From an uncultured Bacteroidales bacterium (GTDB lineage Bacteria > Bacteroidota > Bacteroidia > Bacteroidales > UBA932), in the NCBI GenBank assembly GCA_946616385.1, contig CAMOIZ010000039.1, positions 1-9,572 on the forward strand: a DNA stretch of 9,572 bases, read 5' to 3'. Below the pieces are notes generated by a model. It did no database searches. It was given only the letters and a program-made list of their open reading frames with translations, and was not told where the DNA came from. Positions 6,873-9,572 of this stretch are shown one piece after another. The position numbers were made by a program, and so were the translations under genes. Within the stretch, counting starts at the first letter, position 1, and each line of letters opens with the position of its first letter.

Positions 6873-6902
6873 CAAATATACAACTTTTTTATTTAAAACA
6901 AC
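6873..6902 (-). promoter_or_regulatory. Bacteroidota-type promoter for tRNA-Val and olsF-like gene
   Basis: On the minus strand GTTG (6902-6899, 3 of 4 matches to TTTG), an 18-nt AT-rich spacer, then TATATTTG (6880-6873), a perfect TAnnTTTG -7 box. Transcription would begin around 6866-6868, about 8-10 nt before the tRNA 5' end. No other promoter fits between the tRNA and the acyltransferase ATG, so both are probably on one transcript. Confidence 0.6.
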
Positions 6903-7824
6903 ACACCCTTCGGATGTTCTCTGCCATTTCATGGGCAAGGCGTGCCCTGGCTTCGTTAGAGGCCCATGCAATGTGCGGAGTAAAGCGAATCCTTTCCGGA
7001 TGCTTAAGATGCAGAAGGGGATTCTCTGCCGGGAGAGGTTCCTTTTCGTATACGTCCAGGGCTGCTCCTGCAATGACGCCTTCGTCTAAAGCCCTTGCGA
7101 GATCGGTTTCTACGGCTATGCCTCCTCTGCCGGTGTTGACAAGGAACGCAGAGGGTTTCATCTGACGAAGCTGACTGTAGGCGATCAAACCGGCCGTGCG
7201 TTCATTGTAAGGAGCATGTATGCTTATTACGTCGGATTCTTGCAGCAGTTCTTCCAGACTGACGGACGGGTACTCTTTGCAATGTCCGGTGCCGGAGGTC
7301 GAGTAGTATATTACATGCATCCCGAACGACTTGCCTATCGCTGCCACTTTCTGCCCGATTGCACCCATCCCGATTATGCCAAGCGTCTTGCCGCAGAGCT
7401 CCGTGAAGGGATGTTCGTCGTCGGTATGGACTTTGAAAGTGGAGTATGTGCCGTTTTTTACAGTTTCGTCGTAATGGAAGGCCATGCCTGCGAGGTTGAG
7501 AATGTGCATCCAGGCAATCTGGGCTACGGAATCTGTCGAGTAGGCGCTTACGTTGCATACTGTCACACCTCGCTCCTTGCAGATGGCGGTATCGATGTTG
7601 TTGATTCCGGTGCCGGCTTCCTGCACCATCCTTAGTTTGGGTGCAGCATCCAGAAACGCCTTGTCGACGATCACCTTGTTAAGGATCGCGACGTCGGCAT
7701 CTTTCACCCGTTCACGGGCTTCTTCGGCCGAGGAATACGGGTAGCATACCAACTCTCCAAGGGCGGCAATTTCTTCCAGGGGAGTATTCCCCATCGTCTT
7801 GGCATCGAGAAAAACTATTTTCAT
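6889..7824 (-). CDS. D-2-hydroxyacid dehydrogenase (glycerate/hydroxypyruvate reductase-like)
   Basis: NAD(P)-dependent reductase of the D-isomer 2-hydroxyacid dehydrogenase family, 311 residues, cytoplasmic and of usual length. The substrate domain (1-98 and C-terminal end) flanks a Rossmann domain with GIIGMGAIG at 149-157. The catalytic set is present: R233 in NTGRGG, E262 in DVYEKEP, and H284 in TPHIAW. After the second strand (VIYYSTSG, 171-178) there is Ser/Thr where NAD-preferring enzymes usually have Asp, so NADP(H) use is possible. Substrate (glyoxylate, hydroxypyruvate, 2-ketoacid) is not resolvable. It is a single gene with a possible promoter just upstream. It ends 30 nt before the tRNA-Val with no clear terminator, so read-through into the tRNA is possible. 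The closing residues RRVCCFK are unremarkable for function as far as I can tell. Confidence 0.87.
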   Translation of the reverse strand: MKIVFLDAKTMGNTPLEEIAALGELVCYPYSSAEEARERVKDADVAILNKVIVDKAFLDAAPKLRMVQEAGTGINNIDTAICKERGVTVCNVSAYSTDSVAQIAWMHILNLAGMAFHYDETVKNGTYSTFKVHTDDEHPFTELCGKTLGIIGMGAIGQKVAAIGKSFGMHVIYYSTSGTGHCKEYPSVSLEELLQESDVISIHAPYNERTAGLIAYSQLRQMKPSAFLVNTGRGGIAVETDLARALDEGVIAGAALDVYEKEPLPAENPLLHLKHPERIRFTPHIAWASNEARARLAHEMAENIRRVCCFK

Positions 7825-7842
7825 GACTGGACTTTTACTTTA

Positions 7843-7850
7843 CAAAAATA
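7843..7850 (-). promoter_or_regulatory. Possible -7 box for the hydroxyacid dehydrogenase gene
   Basis: Minus-strand TATTTTTG matches TAnnTTTG and ends 18 nt before the ATG at 7824. No convincing TTTG is seen 17-21 nt further upstream, so the call rests on the -7 box and position alone. Confidence 0.35.
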
Positions 7851-7964
7851 ACGAAAATCTTATTTGCTATTACCCTTCTTCCCGGTTTACTATTGCTTTT
7901 CAGTTTCGCTTCATTATGTTTTGTCCCGCGGACCGGTCTTTATATCTCCGGTGCGGATGGAGAT

Positions 7965-7996
7965 TTGTTCCGAAAAGGAGCCGAAAACCGGAACAA
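7965..7996. repeat. 8-bp perfect inverted repeat (hairpin or operator-like)
   Basis: TTGTTCCG at 7965-7972 is exactly complemented by CGGAACAA at 7989-7996, with a 16-nt loop in which CCGAAAA occurs twice (7971-7977 and 7981-7987, allowing overlap with the arm). No T-run follows on either strand, so it does not read as an intrinsic terminator. It could be an operator, a structured RNA stem or a remnant of a dispersed repeat. Confidence 0.4.
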
Positions 7997-8130
7997 CTTG
8001 CCGGGAACTTGCTGAGGATCCTTAATTATTCTTCCTCGTTAAATATATGGAGTATTGTCTATAATTGTTTTATTATCAAGTAGTTACAACAATGCTCAAA
8101 ATCTCGGATAGTTACTGGGAAAGTCTGAGG

Positions 8131-8181
8131 CAGGGTAATAGTCATCAACTGACATGATGAATCCCATTTTTACTATCCCTG
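8131..8181 (-). repeat. Nested inverted repeat just after the lipoprotein gene
   Basis: CAGGG (8131-8135) pairs with CCCTG (8177-8181). After a two-base bulge, ATAGT (8138-8142) pairs with ACTAT (8172-8176). Inside, TCATCA (8142-8147) can pair with TGATGA (8155-8160) around a 7-nt loop, leaving a one-sided internal loop. The element begins 7 nt beyond the stop of the minus-strand lipoprotein gene, so it may act as a 3' stabilising or rho-independent-like stem; the lack of a T-run after it argues against a classical terminator. Confidence 0.4.
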
Positions 8182-8188
8182 GAAAAAA

Positions 8189-8524
8189 CTACTCTTTTGT
8201 GAAATACAATTGACCGCAATAAGAACACCCAAACTTTGGATTGGGAATGTATGTTTCTTCGCCATTCTCATCCACTTCAATCCAACCGGGCATGCAACCC
8301 CCTAATAATAACTCCCCATTTTTTGCCTTTTTTAATCCAATGTCAGAAGGAAGACCATATAATATTGGAACAATCTTGTGTCCACAAATCTGACATTCTT
8401 TTGAATCCTTGTTTAGTTCGATAGGCTCTGCACTGAAATTAGGCAAACGATGAACCCATACTTCCTTGGCAGGCGCACAAGAAATAAACAATAGAAGTAT
8501 CAACGAGAAATAAACACTTTTCAT
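8189..8524 (-). CDS. Small putative lipoprotein with zinc-ribbon-like cysteines
   Basis: 111 residues from the ATG at 8524; an upstream in-frame ATG at 8545 would add seven residues (MQCKRLH) before what looks like a complete signal peptide, so the shorter form is preferred. The N-terminus is Lys followed by a hydrophobic stretch (4-14) and FISC, a plausible lipobox with C16 as the lipidated Cys, followed by APAKE. The mature part has C44xxC47 (CQICGH) and C100xxC103 (CSYCGQ), spaced like a zinc ribbon, plus C77 in LLLGGCMPGW. The ICGHKIVPILYGLPS...GELLLGGC pattern recalls small zinc-ribbon proteins seen in many bacteria, without known function. It is more AT-rich than the left part of the window and stands alone. 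Lipidation and metal binding are inferred; I do not know its role. Confidence 0.72.
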   Translation of the reverse strand: MKSVYFSLILLLFISCAPAKEVWVHRLPNFSAEPIELNKDSKECQICGHKIVPILYGLPSDIGLKKAKNGELLLGGCMPGWIEVDENGEETYIPNPKFGCSYCGQLYFTKE

Positions 8525-8574
8525 ATGTAGTCTTTTACACTGCAAAGCAACTATTATTCCATTAAATAGGATTG

Positions 8575-9441
8575 CTATCCCTGCTTCTGTTCATCCGGGA
8601 ATGGGAGTTCCTCCGGCGACTTGATATGGTCAATAGTTTTTTCTCGGGAAACCACGCTATGGCCAAGACGTTTCTCAACCTCGTGACGGGCAGTTTTTGC
8701 CACCTCTGCACCTTCTTTGGCAACGCCGGCATTTTCCGACAAACCTTCAGGATTACGCTGTTTGCTGAGTTCAGTTGCTGTTTCTTCTGCGAGGGCATTC
8801 AGAAGCAATTCCATATTGGTCATATTGTCCCGAAGATTCTCCTTTGTAAGACCTTTGTACTTCTTATACTCTCGGGTTGTTAGACCACTCCATGTCTTGG
8901 ACATCAGGTCGGTCAGGAATGCAAAGTCCACTTCTTGTGTTACACCGCCTCTCTTCCACTCATCCGTGAGGCCTTTGCGAATTTCAATTGTCTTTATTCT
9001 TTGGTTAATCCACGCCTCTGAATACCCCAGACGGCGGTAATCGGCAATGGCCTGATTGATGCTTCGCTCCGGGTCGATGGCCTGATTGACCCGTTCCGCT
9101 GCAACCTGGGCCATCCATACTTTTATTGGCTCCGCCTTTTTAGAAGGAATGGATTCAATAACACGAAACATCGTGGCCATGTCTGCCACATCCGTGAATC
9201 TTGGCTTACCATCCTCAGCAATCAATTTCAACCGGTTACATTTTGTAACCACTTCACTTCCTTCCTTTACCAGCCTGTTTTTCAATACCTTCCAATAATT
9301 CCTTGCCCTATCATGGCTGGGCTGGTCAGTAAGGATCCTACAAACATCCACTATTGAGAAGAACCATTCCTGTTTCTCCTCATCCCAAGCCGTCCGGATC
9401 TTCTTGTTCTCGAACAACTGTATCTTTTCTATATCGGACAT
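8575..9441 (-). CDS. BRO-N domain protein (prophage antirepressor / DinD-like)
   Basis: 288 residues from ATG 9441; an in-frame ATG at 9489 would add 16 hydrophobic-leaning residues and lies upstream of the -7 box, so it is rejected. The N-terminal ~115 residues match the BRO-N fold pattern: WFFSIVDVCRILTD (26-39), ARNYWKVLKNRL (46-57), RLKLIAEDGKPRFTD (70-84), and FRVIESIPSKKAEPIKVWMAQVA (92-114, the segment that closes the domain). The middle (YRRLGYSEAWINQRIK, GLTDEWKRGG) and the later EYKKYKGLTKENLRDNMT (191-208) resemble the C-terminal region of BRO-N proteins common in Bacteroidales and of E. coli DinD. The tail VEKRLGHSVVSREK is typical. Such proteins are DNA-binding or phage/SOS-linked, but the function of this subfamily is not settled. 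No other phage gene is in the window. Confidence 0.82.
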   Translation of the reverse strand: MSDIEKIQLFENKKIRTAWDEEKQEWFFSIVDVCRILTDQPSHDRARNYWKVLKNRLVKEGSEVVTKCNRLKLIAEDGKPRFTDVADMATMFRVIESIPSKKAEPIKVWMAQVAAERVNQAIDPERSINQAIADYRRLGYSEAWINQRIKTIEIRKGLTDEWKRGGVTQEVDFAFLTDLMSKTWSGLTTREYKKYKGLTKENLRDNMTNMELLLNALAEETATELSKQRNPEGLSENAGVAKEGAEVAKTARHEVEKRLGHSVVSREKTIDHIKSPEELPFPDEQKQG

Positions 9442-9458
9442 AGCCTTATCGTTTTCTA

Positions 9459-9490
9459 CAAATATAGCCAAAATGCACCGTAGAAGCAAA
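9459..9490 (-). promoter_or_regulatory. Bacteroidota-type promoter of the BRO-N gene
   Basis: On the minus strand TTTG (9490-9487), a 20-nt spacer and TATATTTG (9466-9459): both elements match the TTTG / TAnnTTTG consensus at a normal distance. The -7 box ends 17 nt before the ATG at 9441, giving a leader of about 10 nt and supporting that start. Confidence 0.65.
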
Positions 9491-9506
9491 AATTCTTAAC
9501 AATAAA

Positions 9507-9526
9507 AGCCCGTTCAAAAACGGGCT
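9507..9526 (-). terminator. Intrinsic terminator, probably for a gene beyond the right edge
   Basis: AGCCCGTT (9507-9514) and AACGGGCT (9519-9526) form an 8-bp perfect stem with a 4-nt loop. On the minus strand it is followed by TTTTATTG, a short U-tract, so it most likely ends a minus-strand gene entering from the right. On the plus strand the following CTTT is weaker. It insulates the BRO-N promoter. The bases 9534-9572 may hold the last codons of that gene, but minus-strand stops occur in all three frames, so I do not call a coding sequence. Confidence 0.75.
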
Positions 9527-9572
9527 CTTTAAAGATGGTAACTATTTGATATTCAAATCAGTATTCCTCTTC

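Larger units (their letters stand above)
7825..8188. other. 364-nt intergenic region without a supported gene
   Basis: Between the start of the hydroxyacid dehydrogenase and the stop of the lipoprotein gene I see no credible coding sequence on either strand: the open stretches are short and resemble no family. It contains the possible dehydrogenase promoter at 7843-7850, an 8-bp inverted repeat at 7965-7996 and a longer foldable element at 8131-8181. The left part (about 7920-8020) is GC-richer than its surroundings, which could mean a decayed gene or a repeat remnant. Confidence 0.5.

Noticed and set aside
7799..8083. 94-residue plus-strand frame spanning the hydroxyacid dehydrogenase promoter
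   Set aside because: It begins inside the opposing gene, has no recognisable domain, and covers probable regulatory sequence.
9534..9572. Partial coding sequence entering from the right on the minus strand
   Set aside because: All three minus-strand frames reach a stop within this short stretch, so the true frame cannot be chosen; only the terminator supports a gene there.
1..9572. CRISPR array, insertion sequence or tandem repeat
   Set aside because: No regularly spaced direct repeats, no transposase-like protein and no terminal inverted repeats with target duplications were seen.

Overview
The window looks like a chromosomal segment of an anaerobic Bacteroidota (Bacteroidales-type) bacterium. 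The evidence is indirect but consistent. Three copies of the TAnnTTTG -7 promoter box of this phylum (all TATATTTG) sit just upstream of genes. There is a fused PlsC/OlsB-type aminolipid synthase and a BRO-N domain protein of a kind common in gut Bacteroidales. By eye the left 7.8 kb is moderately GC-rich and the right 1.7 kb is clearly more AT-rich.

Region 1 (1-4959, + strand) is a tight five-gene operon for a heterodisulfide-reductase-like (Hdr-like) electron-transfer system: HdrC-like, HdrB-like, short HdrA-like flavoprotein, a second small HdrC-like protein, and a membrane protein that fuses an HdrE/NarI-like five-helix domain to an HdrD-like domain. Every junction overlaps or touches. 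By motif count the set could carry one FAD, seven cubane [4Fe-4S] clusters, three intact CCG (non-cubane cluster) sites plus one degenerate site, and perhaps two b hemes. The simplest model is a cytoplasmic HdrCBA module exchanging electrons, through the second HdrC, with a menaquinone-linked HdrED membrane module. The physiological donor and acceptor cannot be read from this window.

Region 2 (4956-6902, - strand) converges on the operon with a 4-base stop-codon overlap. It encodes a bifunctional acyltransferase of the OlsF/GlsB-GlsA type (ornithine or glycine lipid synthesis). Its start codon lies only 10 nt after a tRNA-Val(CAC), and a shared promoter precedes the tRNA.

Region 3 (6889-7850, - strand) is a D-2-hydroxyacid dehydrogenase with all catalytic residues and its own probable -7 box.

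Region 4 (7851-9572) is AT-rich and accessory in character. It holds a 364-nt non-coding gap with two inverted-repeat structures, a small putative lipoprotein with a zinc-ribbon-like cysteine arrangement, and a BRO-N domain protein with a good promoter. A bidirectional-looking terminator hairpin at the right edge probably serves a gene beyond the window.

The most interesting item is the Hdr operon: two HdrC paralogues share a nearly identical 23-nt end/start junction, HdrB has lost part of its first cluster site, and the membrane partner is an HdrE-HdrD fusion resembling the EtfAB:menaquinone oxidoreductase (EMO) architecture, but encoded with HdrCBA instead of EtfAB.
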